The notes under the pieces: generated by a model
Database searches by the model: none
Told to the model about the DNA's origin: nothing
Seen by the model: the letters and a program-made list of their open reading frames with translations, nothing else
Part shown: piece by piece, positions 6,688 through 14,257 of the stretch
How the letters are laid out: each line of letters starts with the position of its first letter
Numbering within the stretch: position 1 is the first letter of the stretch
Source: an uncultured Clostridia bacterium
GTDB lineage: Bacteria > Bacillota > Clostridia > Peptostreptococcales > Anaerovoracaceae
Reading direction: 5' to 3'
DNA: 14,257 bases
NCBI GenBank assembly: GCA_937889655.1
Contig: CALBZG010000162.1
Coordinates: forward strand, 1-14,257
Program-made: the position numbers and the translations under genes

Positions 6688-6754
6688 GTTTATGTTATAT
6701 TACTTTGGTGAGTTGCTATAGAGATTAGTGTAACCAAGTATCACTTATAATATT
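6688..6754 (-). promoter_or_regulatory. Conserved leader segment shared with the left-edge gene
   Basis: Bases 6725-6770 align without gaps to 165-210. The block TTAGTGTAACCAAGTATC (6725-6742) is identical in both copies and lies just downstream of the predicted sigma-54 start. Bases 6688-6724 align more loosely with 55-92. Conservation of a transcribed but untranslated block suggests a binding site or RNA element, or simply recent duplication. Confidence 0.65.
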
Positions 6755-6770
6755 AGCAAGATTAATGCCA
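6755..6770 (-). promoter_or_regulatory. Sigma-54 (-24/-12) promoter of the permease gene
   Basis: The complement reads TGGCATTAATCTTGCT, with GG and GC separated by exactly 10 bases as required by RpoN. It differs from the copy at 195-210 mainly in the non-contacted middle. Transcription would start near 6744 and run through the remnant to the permease. Confidence 0.78.
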
Positions 6771-6805
6771 CAATATTTCATATAATTCAATCAATTTAAT
6801 ACAAT

Positions 6806-6833
6806 AAAAAAAGAAGCCAATGCTTCTTTTTTT
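6806..6833 (-). terminator. Terminator of the glycogen phosphorylase gene
   Basis: AAAAAAAGAAGC (6806-6817) pairs with GCTTCTTTTTTT (6822-6833) around a 4-base loop, about 20 bases past the glgP stop. On the minus strand it ends in a seven-U run, a standard intrinsic terminator. Confidence 0.9.
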
Positions 6834-6852
6834 ATATATCTTAGTTAGCTTT

Positions 6853-9225
6853 CTAAATCTCTTTTATATGCCATATATTTTGAGCATATTCCATAACCGC
6901 CCTGTCTGCAGAAAACAACCCGGATTTCGCTATGTTGGTTAAGCTCATTTTGTTCCATTTCAGTTTATCCATATAAGCGTTTTGAACATCTTTTTGTGTT
7001 CGTTTATAATCCTCAAAATCTTTCAAAACAAAGTATTGATCGGGAGTACCGCTGTATCCTGTAGTCAGGGATACAAAGATTTCATTGAAATTGATTCCAT
7101 TGATCCCGCTGGACAAAGGTTCGATCAATTTAGCCAAATCAGGATGTTCTATGAGAAATGATATGGGATTATAGGATCCTGAACTCCTAAGACTTTCAAC
7201 TTCATGAGCCTTCATTCCGAAAATAAAAATATTTTCATCCCCCACCTGCTCTTTGATTTCGATATTAGCTCCATCGAGCGTCCCGAGAGTGAGGGCTCCA
7301 TTGATCATGAGCTTCATGTTTCCGGTGCCTGAGGCTTCTTTTCCAGCTAAAGAAATCTGCTCGGACACCTCCGCCGCAGGCATTAAGATTTCGGAAAGAG
7401 AAACTGAATAATTTTCCAAAAAAACGATTCTTATCCGATTTCTCACAATGGGATCTTTTTCTATCATTTCTGATAAATTACATGCCAGACTGATGATCTG
7501 CTTAGCAATGAAATAGCCCGATGCCGCTTTCCCTGCGAAAATAAAAGTCCTTGGGAAAATGTCTTCATTCGGATTGTCCTTGAGCTTTAGATACAAGTCT
7601 ATTATATGCAGTAAATTCAGCAGCTGCCGTTTGTATTCATGGAATCTTTTTGCCTGAACATCAAATATCGAGTCCGGATCCACAGAAATATTGTTATGAT
7701 CTTTAATAAACTCAGCAAGGCGAAGCTTATTGCCATATTTGATCCTGCCAAGATTTTCAAGAACAAGAGGGTCATTCTGATAGCTTAATAGTTTTTCCAA
7801 CTCTTGAGAATCCTGTTTGAATCGTGTCCCAATAAGGTTGCTGATCAATTCCGTCAACTGCGGATTTGCCTGGCAAAGCCAGCGCCTATAGGCTATCCCG
7901 TTGGTAACATTTGTGAATCTGCTTGGATACAACTTCACGAATCCTGGGAACAATTCCTTCTGAATAATGTCGCTATGAAGAGCTGAAACCCCGTTGACCT
8001 TTTGTGATGCCATTACACAAAGATTCGCCATATGCAGCTTTCCATCTCGTATGATCGCCATCTTATCGCGGGTTTCATTGTCATCCGGCATGACTTTGGA
8101 CAGTCTTCTTGTAAACCTGTCGTTAATGCCATGAATAATCTCCGATATACGAGGCACCGTCTTTGCAAAAAGGACTTCATCCCAAGTTTCCAGGGCTTCG
8201 GACATAATCGTATGATTTGTATAGGACACGGTTTTAGTAATGATGTCCCAAGCGTATTCCCAGTCAAGATTATATTCATCGATAAAAATCCTCATCAATT
8301 CCGGCACCACCATCGTTGGGTGTGTATCATTGATATGCACGGCAACTTTATCATGGAAATTACCTAAGGTTCCATATTTTGCGAAATGTTTCCTGACCAC
8401 AGATTGCATTGAAGCCGAAATGAAGAAATATTGTTGAGTGATCCTCAAAATCTTGCCTTGTTCATGTGCATCCTCCGGGTATAGTATCTTTGATATGACA
8501 TCGGCAAGGTGTCGTTCTTCCATGGATTCGAGATATTTCCCCTGGGCAAATAGATCCATGTTGATAGCGATAGGCGATGTCGCCTCCCAAAGCCTCAGGG
8601 AGTTGACCACGTCGCTGTCATAACCGGAAATAAACATTTCATGGGGAATAGCCAGTATAGTCCTGTCTCCTATTTTAACTTCTTCAACTTCATCCTTGTT
8701 TCGGATCAGCCAGCAATCCTCCAAATCAAGCCATAGATCCGGTTCTTCAGTTTGCTTGTTATCCTTTATCTTCTGCTTGAAAATACCATATTCATAGCAG
8801 ATCGACATGCCATGGGCAGCCATCCCAAGACCGGCCAGCGCATCAAGATAACAGCTTGCCAGACGTCCCAAGCCTCCGTTGCCCAGACCTGCATCCGGTT
8901 CCATACCATATAATTCGTCTAAGTCAAATCCAAGCTGATTGACGGCTTCTCTCAAAGAATCTTCAAACTGGAGATTGAAGGCATTATTATGAAGAGAAGC
9001 GCCTGGTAAAAATTCCATGGATAGGTAATAAAGCTGCTTTGAACTATGAGCATCATCTCCACTATGATTTTTTGCATACATATCTGCCAGTATCCCACGT
9101 ATCACTCTGGAAGTGGATTTATAAACCTGTCGGCGGCTTACCTGCTCAGGTTCGATGCCGTAATCCCATTTAATTCTTTCCTCGATCAGCTTTTTCAGTT
9201 CAAGCGAACTATAATTCTTCTTCAT
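6853..9225 (-). CDS. glgP: Glycogen/starch/maltodextrin phosphorylase
   Basis: A GT35-family enzyme that releases glucose-1-phosphate from alpha-1,4-glucan with phosphate, in the cytoplasm. At 790 aa it is close to the usual bacterial length. Recognisable blocks are YYLSMEFLPG near residue 66, GLGNGGLGRLASCYLDA near 113, the active-site RFHEYKRQ (527-534) and EASGTGNMK, whose Lys638 should hold the PLP cofactor. The ATG at 9223-9225 follows AAGGAGG by only 4 bases, a short but usable spacing. No other glycogen gene (glgA, glgB, glgC) lies in the window. The gene follows a GerMN lipoprotein in the same direction after 67 bases, with a hairpin between them, so the two may share a transcript. 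A choice between glycogen and maltodextrin as main substrate cannot be made here. Confidence 0.96.
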   Translation of the reverse strand: MKKNYSSLELKKLIEERIKWDYGIEPEQVSRRQVYKSTSRVIRGILADMYAKNHSGDDAHSSKQLYYLSMEFLPGASLHNNAFNLQFEDSLREAVNQLGFDLDELYGMEPDAGLGNGGLGRLASCYLDALAGLGMAAHGMSICYEYGIFKQKIKDNKQTEEPDLWLDLEDCWLIRNKDEVEEVKIGDRTILAIPHEMFISGYDSDVVNSLRLWEATSPIAINMDLFAQGKYLESMEERHLADVISKILYPEDAHEQGKILRITQQYFFISASMQSVVRKHFAKYGTLGNFHDKVAVHINDTHPTMVVPELMRIFIDEYNLDWEYAWDIITKTVSYTNHTIMSEALETWDEVLFAKTVPRISEIIHGINDRFTRRLSKVMPDDNETRDKMAIIRDGKLHMANLCVMASQKVNGVSALHSDIIQKELFPGFVKLYPSRFTNVTNGIAYRRWLCQANPQLTELISNLIGTRFKQDSQELEKLLSYQNDPLVLENLGRIKYGNKLRLAEFIKDHNNISVDPDSIFDVQAKRFHEYKRQLLNLLHIIDLYLKLKDNPNEDIFPRTFIFAGKAASGYFIAKQIISLACNLSEMIEKDPIVRNRIRIVFLENYSVSLSEILMPAAEVSEQISLAGKEASGTGNMKLMINGALTLGTLDGANIEIKEQVGDENIFIFGMKAHEVESLRSSGSYNPISFLIEHPDLAKLIEPLSSGINGINFNEIFVSLTTGYSGTPDQYFVLKDFEDYKRTQKDVQNAYMDKLKWNKMSLTNIAKSGLFSADRAVMEYAQNIWHIKEI

Positions 9226-9240
9226 ATAACCTCCTTGTGC

Positions 9241-9270
9241 GGCAAGTTCTTCATATCACTTAAACTTGCC
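9241..9270 (-). other. Hairpin just upstream of the glgP ribosome site
   Basis: GGCAAGTT (9241-9248) pairs perfectly with AACTTGCC (9263-9270) around a 14-base loop. It ends immediately before the glgP Shine-Dalgarno sequence and has no following U-tract, so it is not a typical terminator. It could be a processing, stability or translation-control element. Confidence 0.5.
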
Positions 9271-9292
9271 AGCCATTGACTGCCTGTCCATT

Positions 9293-10348
9293 TTATCGAA
9301 GTTCGCTAATATTATCAACATGAACTGTTATATATTCTCCCTTTTGAAAGGCAATATGCCCGGATTCATAAAGTTCGCCATCTATGGTCAGGATCACTTT
9401 TTCGGCATTGTAATAACTGCCGAAAGTATTGGCGATGCTCTGAAGGATCATAGCTTCATAACCTGCCCCAGCATTCATTTCTTCAAGGAATACCCTGTTC
9501 AAGTCGATATAAACCATTCCGTCATCATTCAGATACAAACTATTGATTTCAGTATTGCTTGAAAATACTTTGCCGACTGGTATATTTCCACCTGCCAAAG
9601 GATCTTTGTATACATTGCATAATATTTCTCTTGTTATATCATTAGTTTTATAACTGACATCAACATCTTTGTAATAGTATATACCGTCATCGATATTTGG
9701 GTAATAGAATCGGACATTTTGTGTAAAAGTCGTATTTTCTTCAATAGAACTTAAGGCAGAAGATATTTCGTAGTCCTCTCCGACATAGATGGATTTGACC
9801 AATCCGATATCTTCGACATAGTAATCGATGGATTTGCTCTCAGGTCCTTCCGTTGTGATTTCCAGCGCCTTATAATTACCAGAAGGAGTATCGACATCAA
9901 TTGAAATATTTGTAATGGTGCTAATATTGGAATTTCCCGAGGTCCAGGTAGTTCCTTCTTCAATGGGATCCATGATGACGATTTCTTCAGGATCCTCGTA
10001 ATCTCTATTCAGAAAATTCTCTCTGAAGTAGGTTTCCCCTCTTGAATATACTTTTGAAATTTTTTCGTCAGATACGATAAAGATCTGAACGATTTCCGTT
10101 CCTCCGTTGTTGATTCTTTGCTGTACTCTGTCATCTTCTGTATAATCGACCGTCATCCGATAAGCGGCGTATTCGTTGCCATATCCTTCGTAAATATATT
10201 GTATGTTTTGTCTTATAGGGAAAAAGTCGGAGGCGGAAACGCTATCCGGCCCATTTCCGTTATCATCCGTTTGGGGAGCGCAGCCGATCAAAGCAGACAT
10301 GATCAGTATAAGGAATGCAATACTCGTCATTATTGATTTTTTTTTCAT
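9293..10348 (-). CDS. GerMN-domain lipoprotein
   Basis: The 351-aa protein starts with a lipoprotein signal (MKKKSIMTSIAFLILIMSA) and lipobox LIGC with Cys23, so it is exported and lipid-anchored. A middle beta-rich region (about 40-205) resembles nothing I can name. The C-terminal third (about 225-348) fits the GerMN domain seen in spore-germination protein GerM and other Gram-positive lipoproteins: FYYPNIDDGIYYY, then IPVGKVFSSNTEINSLYLND, then YIDLNRVFLEEMN, YEAMILQSIANTF and VILTIDGE. GerMN proteins act at the cell envelope, and their molecular role is poorly defined. I chose the ATG at 10346-10348 because AAGGCGGTG sits 6 bases before it. A GTG (10357) and a TTG (10354) in frame lie inside or beside that ribosome site. 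It precedes glgP and is divergent from mscL. Confidence 0.75.
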   Translation of the reverse strand: MKKKSIMTSIAFLILIMSALIGCAPQTDDNGNGPDSVSASDFFPIRQNIQYIYEGYGNEYAAYRMTVDYTEDDRVQQRINNGGTEIVQIFIVSDEKISKVYSRGETYFRENFLNRDYEDPEEIVIMDPIEEGTTWTSGNSNISTITNISIDVDTPSGNYKALEITTEGPESKSIDYYVEDIGLVKSIYVGEDYEISSALSSIEENTTFTQNVRFYYPNIDDGIYYYKDVDVSYKTNDITREILCNVYKDPLAGGNIPVGKVFSSNTEINSLYLNDDGMVYIDLNRVFLEEMNAGAGYEAMILQSIANTFGSYYNAEKVILTIDGELYESGHIAFQKGEYITVHVDNISELR

Positions 10349-10393
10349 TTTCAACACCGCCTTTTATGAAATTTGAGATGCATCAATATTTGG

Positions 10394-10422
10394 TTTATAG
10401 ATATCCAATTCGAGGGTATAAT
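10394..10422 (+). promoter_or_regulatory. Probable promoter of mscL
   Basis: A perfect TATAAT (10417-10422) lies 36 bases before the mscL ATG, followed by AAGGAGG (10444-10450). The -35 region is weak (TTTATA at 10394-10399, 17-base spacer). Confidence 0.55.
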
Positions 10423-10458
10423 AAACAATAGAGAAATTTTTAAAAAGGAGGATCATGT

Positions 10459-10857
10459 ATGTTAAAAGAATTCAAGGAATTTGCACTGAAAGGCAATGTC
10501 ATTGATTTGGCAGTAGCGGTCGTTATCGGAGGCGCCTTCGGGAAAATAGTAAGTTCGCTTGTCGGAGACATCATCATGCCGTTATTAGGGGTGATTATGG
10601 GAGGTATCAATTTCTCGGATTTGAAGTACGTGATCACACCAGCAGCCGGTGATGTGGCTGAAGTTGCTTTCAGATATGGAGCATTCATTCAATCCATTAT
10701 TGATTTTCTCATTATCGCATTTTCTATTTTCCTAGTGATCAAACTAATAACATCAAGGAAAAAGGCAGCCGAAGCTGAAGCTGCTCCTCCTGCCCCGACA
10801 GAGGACCAGTTGCTGTTGGCAGAAATCAGAGATCTATTGAAATCCAAACAGCAGTAA
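10459..10857 (+). CDS. mscL: Large-conductance mechanosensitive channel
   Basis: MscL opens under membrane tension to release solutes during hypo-osmotic shock. The 132-aa protein has the family layout: an N-terminal amphipathic helix (MLKEFKEFALKGNV), TM1 with AVAVVIGGAFGKIVSSLV (about 19-36) lining the pore, a short periplasmic loop, TM2 (about 74-96, FIQSIIDFLIIAFSIF) and a charged C-terminal helix (EDQLLLAEIRDLLKSK) that forms the cytoplasmic bundle. The Ala/Pro-rich linker AEAEAAPPAP joins TM2 to that helix. The ATG at 10459 sits 8 bases from the ribosome site. A second ATG four bases upstream is out of frame. It is a single-gene unit between its own promoter and a terminator. Confidence 0.97.
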   Translation: MLKEFKEFALKGNVIDLAVAVVIGGAFGKIVSSLVGDIIMPLLGVIMGGINFSDLKYVITPAAGDVAEVAFRYGAFIQSIIDFLIIAFSIFLVIKLITSRKKAAEAEAAPPAPTEDQLLLAEIRDLLKSKQQ

Positions 10858-10898
10858 AATATTCCCCGCATAATCATTTATTAGAACATTATCAAAAA

Positions 10899-10928
10899 AG
10901 CAAGGCTTGATTTTTTCAATGCCTTGCT
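10899..10928. terminator. Bidirectional terminator between mscL and the threonine dehydratase gene
   Basis: AGCAAGGC (10899-10906) pairs with GCCTTGCT (10921-10928). A-rich sequence on the left (10894-10898) gives a U-tract for the minus strand, and TGTTATTTTT follows on the plus strand. It serves both convergent genes. Confidence 0.85.
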
Positions 10929-10935
10929 GTTATTT

Positions 10936-12138
10936 TTACCTTTTATCAACCAATTTAAACCCTGCATTTTTTAAAGCGCTGTTGATTTCTAAAAGATGTT
11001 CGTGATCTCTGGTTTCCATGGTGATCATGAGGTGGCATCCATTTATATCCGAGTCTTCGCCGGCAGGATTGTGCAGAACCCTCGTCACATTTGCCCCTAA
11101 ATCTGAAATGATCGCTGATACTTCCTTCAACTGCCCCGGTTTGTCAAGAAGCTCAAGCGTCACGTCGCTCAGCCTGCCTGAGGTCAGCAAACCCCTGTGA
11201 ATAACGCGGGAGAGTATGTTTACGTCGATATTGCCGCCGGAAACAATGGAACATACTTTTGAATTCTGTATCGGAAGTTTCCTAAACATCGCAGCGGCTA
11301 CAGAAACAGCGCCTGCGCCTTCGGCGATTAATTTTTGCTGTTCGATCAACGCAAGGAACGCTGCAGCTATTTCATCATCTGACACATATATCATGTCATC
11401 AACGTATTGCGAACAGAATTCATAGGTCAAAACGCCCGGCATTTTTACTGCTATTCCGTCAGCGAAGGTTGATACCTTGTATAGTTCGCACCGTTCGCCT
11501 TTTTCAAGTGCCTGGCACATACTGTCGGCACCCTTTGCCTGAACGCCGTACACTTTGATTTTTGGGTTTAAGGATTTGATTGCGTAGGAAATGCCTGAAA
11601 TTAATCCTCCTCCTCCCACTGGAACGATGACTGCTTCCATTTCCGGTATTTGCTTAAGCAACTCCAAAGCTATTGTTCCCTGGCCAGCTATGACATCATA
11701 ATCATCGAAAGGATGAACGAAGACGGATCCGGTTTCCTCCCGGTATTCGATAGCGGCCTTATAAGCATCATCATAAACGCCGTCGATCAGCCTGATATCA
11801 GCGCCATAACGCCTTGTAGCCTCGACTTTTGAGATCGGCGCGATGCTCGGTAGAAATATGGTTGCTTTGATACCGTTCTTTGCAGCGGCCAGAGCCACTC
11901 CTTGAGCATGATTTCCGGCGGAGCATGCGATTACACCTTTTTTCTTATCTTCATCGCTGAGCGTTGATATTTTGAAATATGCGCCTCTTATTTTAAACGA
12001 ACCTGTAGCTTGAAGATTTTCTGTTTTGAGATATAAATCGCAACCCGGTGCGATGTTCGGAGCCGGCACAACCTCAGTTATTCTGCTTATGCCGCTAAGG
12101 GCATGGGCTGCCTGATATATCCTATCAAGTGTTAGCAT
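10936..12138 (-). CDS. ilvA: Threonine dehydratase (threonine ammonia-lyase) with ACT domain
   Basis: A PLP enzyme that deaminates L-threonine (and often L-serine) to 2-oxobutyrate and ammonia. In its 400 aa, TGSFKIRGA puts the PLP lysine at 49, SAGNHAQG (73-80) is the phosphate/substrate loop, and VGGGGLISG (174-182) is the tetraglycine loop. A single ACT-like domain occupies about 325-400 (VTLELLDKPGQLKEV...). This short form is common in Clostridia and may be biosynthetic (isoleucine, IlvA) or catabolic (TdcB-like), so the symbol is provisional. The ATG at 12136-12138 follows CAGGGGGA, a slightly imperfect ribosome site. It begins 37 bases after the preceding GyrI-like gene and ends at the shared terminator, so it is probably the last gene of the folate operon. 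Confidence 0.93.
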   Translation of the reverse strand: MLTLDRIYQAAHALSGISRITEVVPAPNIAPGCDLYLKTENLQATGSFKIRGAYFKISTLSDEDKKKGVIACSAGNHAQGVALAAAKNGIKATIFLPSIAPISKVEATRRYGADIRLIDGVYDDAYKAAIEYREETGSVFVHPFDDYDVIAGQGTIALELLKQIPEMEAVIVPVGGGGLISGISYAIKSLNPKIKVYGVQAKGADSMCQALEKGERCELYKVSTFADGIAVKMPGVLTYEFCSQYVDDMIYVSDDEIAAAFLALIEQQKLIAEGAGAVSVAAAMFRKLPIQNSKVCSIVSGGNIDVNILSRVIHRGLLTSGRLSDVTLELLDKPGQLKEVSAIISDLGANVTRVLHNPAGEDSDINGCHLMITMETRDHEHLLEINSALKNAGFKLVDKR

Positions 12139-12175
12139 CTTTTTTCCCCCTGATTCTATATATTATTAATTAATA

Positions 12176-12634
12176 CTATCTTAGAAGAAATCTTATTTCC
12201 GTCAGCAATTCGCTTTCCGGAACATCCATAGGAGAGTTGTAGTAAAACTCATACACGACGCCGCTTGGAACATAACCTTTATCTGTTATCCATTTTAAAA
12301 TTTCTTCGTAGCATGCTCCCATTCCATTATAAGCCCCTTTATAGAAGCTGGATGCGATTTTGCCTCCTGGAATAAGTCCATATACTAAGTCGCCCCTTCC
12401 GGGTACTTCCCTGGTAACAGGAAAACCGATTTCTATAACCAGATTTTCCATATCCATATTGTAGTATGCAATGAAGGCAGGTCCTAATGGAGGCTCTCCT
12501 ATTTCATTCAGATAGGAAATGACTTCACCGTAGGCTTCTCTGATTTCATTTGGCAATTTACTGATCGATGTGGCCTTCTTGATCCATACTGCCGGTTGTG
12601 GTTCTGCTTGAATAATTTGATGAATATAACCCAT
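12176..12634 (-). CDS. GyrI-like / AraC effector-binding domain protein
   Basis: The 152-aa protein consists of a single GyrI-like small-molecule-binding domain (the fold of the C-terminal BmrR/Rob effector domain). Characteristic pieces are PAVWIKKATSI near the N-terminus, PPLGPAFIAYYN in the middle, a VEIGFPV-like strand (IEIGFPVTREV), and the late block GAYNGMGACYEEILKWITDKGY followed by YEFYYNSP. There is no DNA-binding domain, so it is a free-standing ligand binder, or possibly a hydrolase as reported for some relatives. Its ligand is unknown. The ATG at 12632-12634 follows GAGGTG by 6 bases. A GTG three codons upstream overlaps the ribosome site. It lies 18 bases after the FolB-FolK-HD gene and 37 before ilvA. 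Confidence 0.8.
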   Translation of the reverse strand: MGYIHQIIQAEPQPAVWIKKATSISKLPNEIREAYGEVISYLNEIGEPPLGPAFIAYYNMDMENLVIEIGFPVTREVPGRGDLVYGLIPGGKIASSFYKGAYNGMGACYEEILKWITDKGYVPSGVVYEFYYNSPMDVPESELLTEIRFLLR

Positions 12635-12652
12635 AGCAAACACCTCGCATTT

Positions 12653-13960
12653 TCACGTAACGGTTCTTTTACATTGATTTCTAGCGTTGCAAAATAAGCA
12701 AAGCCGGGAGTTTTTGTCCGCTTTGTATAATACTTTACTAAGACCATCCATATTTTCGTTTTTCCTATGATCTGCAATCGCCCCGGTAATGCTGTGTATT
12801 TCCTTTTGAGAAAATTTGCATCGGCTCAAAATGCCTTCCGCCAGTTTTGCACTGGCCTCTGCATGGTCAACATTGTTTTCGTATTCCATCCAGCGTCCGA
12901 TATCATGAAGAAGACCTGCAGCATATACCACATCTTTGGAATATCCCAAGCTCTCTTCGAGTACCATGATCAACGCATCCCTGCAGACCTCCATGTTATG
13001 GACCATATCATGATGGCAGAATATCCGGCCCTTTTCATGATTTTCATTATAACCCATAAATTTGAGAAAATCATCATCCTTCATGATTTTTTCAATTCTA
13101 TGCTCCGACCACCGGACTTCTTTGGATCGATCCAGCTTATTGATCAGCAAGCCCAATGACTGCCCCTGGATAAGCAGCAAAGGAGAGATCTCCTTTAGGG
13201 GAATAAGGACAAAACCTCTCTCTTTCATTCGGGGATGTGGAATAGTCAGACTTTGAGTGCAGCACTCAAAGTCTCTGAATATTAGTATGTCAATATCGAT
13301 ATTTCTCGGACCATATCGGATCATTTTTTCGCGGCCCATGTCTTTTTCAATGCTTTGAAGGAATTTTAATAGGTCATCAGGTCGGAGAGCCGTTTCAATT
13401 TCTACAGCTATGTTTAGAAACCGGTTTTGATCTTCATAATCCATTGGATCTGTTTCATAGAAAGAAGATTTTTTTATGATCAGAGCCTGCTCGCTCATAA
13501 GCTCAAGGGCTTTGTTGATTTTCTCTTCCCTATCCCCCATGTTGCTTCCGAGACTAAGATATATCCCGGAAGGTTCAATAGCTATCGTGTCTTTGATTTC
13601 ATGTTTTTCTCTATGCAAATCGACTGCAAAAAAATCAAAGAACCCGTCCACTGGCGCTTCGGGTTTCTTCACAGTCACATGGACCTTTTCGATTTTCTTA
13701 TCGAAACTCAAAATTTTTTTACATATACATTCAGCCAAAGCTTCTATTAGCTGATATTTTTCATTCTCTACTTCTTGTTTGATAATTTCGTAGATATCAC
13801 TATAACTGACTGTACTGGATAAATCATCAGTAACTCCGGCTTTCTCGAGGTCGATGTATAATATTGCATCAACACGGAACTTCTGCCCATATACGCGTTC
13901 TTCTTTGAAGACCCCATGTCGGCCAAAAAACTCCATGCCTTTCATTATTATTTTATCCAA
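12653..13960 (-). CDS. folBK: Trifunctional FolB-FolK-HD fusion (folate biosynthesis plus phosphohydrolase domain)
   Basis: Residues 1-120 are dihydroneopterin aldolase: GMEFFGRHGVFKEER with Glu21, and VTVKKP with catalytic Lys99. Residues 130-275 are HPPK (FolK), which pyrophosphorylates hydroxymethyl-dihydropterin: YLSLGSNMGDRE (134-145), GPRNIDIDIL with Mg-binding Asp222/Asp224, and the IPHPRM block (240-245). Residues 285-435 are an HD domain: His321, HD at 352-353 (LLHDIGRW) and Asp415 (YKADK), with a C-terminal CxxC-x5-C (421, 424, 430). FolB-FolK fusions are well known. The HD part is normally a separate gene beside folK in Clostridia, as I recall. The start is a TTG (13958-13960), 7 bases after AAGGGGG and overlapping the end of folP by 8 bases. 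The next ATG (codon 6) would cut the conserved N-terminus. Confidence 0.92.
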   Translation of the reverse strand: MDKIIMKGMEFFGRHGVFKEERVYGQKFRVDAILYIDLEKAGVTDDLSSTVSYSDIYEIIKQEVENEKYQLIEALAECICKKILSFDKKIEKVHVTVKKPEAPVDGFFDFFAVDLHREKHEIKDTIAIEPSGIYLSLGSNMGDREEKINKALELMSEQALIIKKSSFYETDPMDYEDQNRFLNIAVEIETALRPDDLLKFLQSIEKDMGREKMIRYGPRNIDIDILIFRDFECCTQSLTIPHPRMKERGFVLIPLKEISPLLLIQGQSLGLLINKLDRSKEVRWSEHRIEKIMKDDDFLKFMGYNENHEKGRIFCHHDMVHNMEVCRDALIMVLEESLGYSKDVVYAAGLLHDIGRWMEYENNVDHAEASAKLAEGILSRCKFSQKEIHSITGAIADHRKNENMDGLSKVLYKADKNSRLCLFCNARNQCKRTVT

Positions 13961-14257
13961 AGGTATTCCCCCTTATTAAAACGTCTGCCACTTTTGCTGC
14001 ACGCAAGTTTTCCTTTACATCGTGAACTCGGACAATATCGACACCTTGAGCGATTCCCAAAACAGTGGTTGCCAAGGTGCCTTCCACTCTTTCTTTCGGT
14101 GGAAGATCAAGAATAAGCCCCAGAGTGCTTTTTCTTGAAGCCGCAAGCAGCAGTGGAAAGCCAAGTTTCTTGATTTCATCCAGCCTGCCCATGATTTCGA
14201 CATTTTGATGCGGGGTTTTCCCGAAGCCTATTCCAGGGTCGAGGATCAGCATGTTTT
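13953..14257 (-). CDS. folP: Dihydropteroate synthase (partial, C-terminal part)
   Basis: FolP condenses hydroxymethyl-dihydropterin diphosphate with p-aminobenzoate to dihydropteroate, the target of sulfonamides. The visible C-terminal 100 residues hold LDPGIGFGKT, the substrate loop ASRKS (normally GxSRKS), ERVEGT, and RVHDVKENLRAAKVADVL, all typical. The N-terminus lies beyond the right edge. The stop codon overlaps the TTG start of the FolB-FolK-HD gene by 8 bases, implying translational coupling. Confidence 0.95.
   Translation of the reverse strand, partial: NMLILDPGIGFGKTPHQNVEIMGRLDEIKKLGFPLLLAASRKSTLGLILDLPPKERVEGTLATTVLGIAQGVDIVRVHDVKENLRAAKVADVLIRGNTFG

Noticed and set aside
8013..8437. 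Overlapping frames on both strands inside glgP
   Set aside because: They are shadows of a strongly conserved enzyme, without ribosome sites or domains.
10455..10457. Alternative ATG for mscL four bases upstream
   Set aside because: Out of frame with the MscL protein and only 4 bases from the ribosome site.
12508..12777. 89-codon minus-strand frame spanning the GyrI-like/FolB-FolK-HD junction
   Set aside because: It lies in another frame across two well-supported genes and has no recognisable domain.

Overview
The window reads as chromosomal DNA of a strictly anaerobic, low-to-moderate-GC member of the Bacillota, most likely class Clostridia. The grounds are an oxygen-sensitive class III ribonucleotide reductase with its activase, strong AGGAGG-type ribosome sites, lipoprotein signal peptides, a GerMN-domain lipoprotein and a clostridial-style folate cluster. 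I see no rRNA, tRNA, CRISPR array, insertion sequence or phage gene. The species cannot be named from this sequence alone.

Layout, left to right. (1) Bases 1-282: the first 14 codons of a minus-strand gene that leaves the window, preceded by a sigma-54 promoter and a long leader with 15-bp tandem repeats. (2) 283-3274: the minus-strand nrdD-nrdG operon, with its promoter and an NrdR-box-like site. (3) 3322-4806: a divergent plus-strand lipoprotein that looks like a PepD (M20C) peptidase fold with almost all metal ligands lost. It appears to be made from a leaderless mRNA and has a 19-bp perfect palindrome in its distal promoter. A bidirectional terminator follows. (4) 4983-6852: a minus-strand APC-family permease preceded by a second copy of the sigma-54 promoter/leader module, which still carries a 22-codon dead remnant of the gene that starts at the left edge. 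(5) 6853-10348: a GerMN-domain lipoprotein and glycogen phosphorylase, minus strand. (6) 10459-10857: mscL, plus strand. (7) 10936-14257: a minus-strand run of folP (partial), a FolB-FolK-HD fusion, a GyrI-like ligand-binding protein and a threonine dehydratase with an ACT domain.

How the parts work together. NrdG activates NrdD by forming its glycyl radical, for anaerobic dNTP synthesis. FolP, FolB and FolK are successive folate-pathway enzymes. The fused HD phosphohydrolase domain is a candidate for a pterin-phosphate step or for nucleotide salvage. The two sigma-54 modules suggest that the amino-acid permease and the gene off the left edge, probably a class III (GabT-like) aminotransferase, answer to the same sigma-54 activator, as is common for amino-acid fermentation genes in Clostridia.

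The points most worth following are the duplicated sigma-54 module with its dead remnant and repeat expansion, the FolB-FolK-HD fusion, and the inactive-looking PepD-type lipoprotein with its leaderless start.
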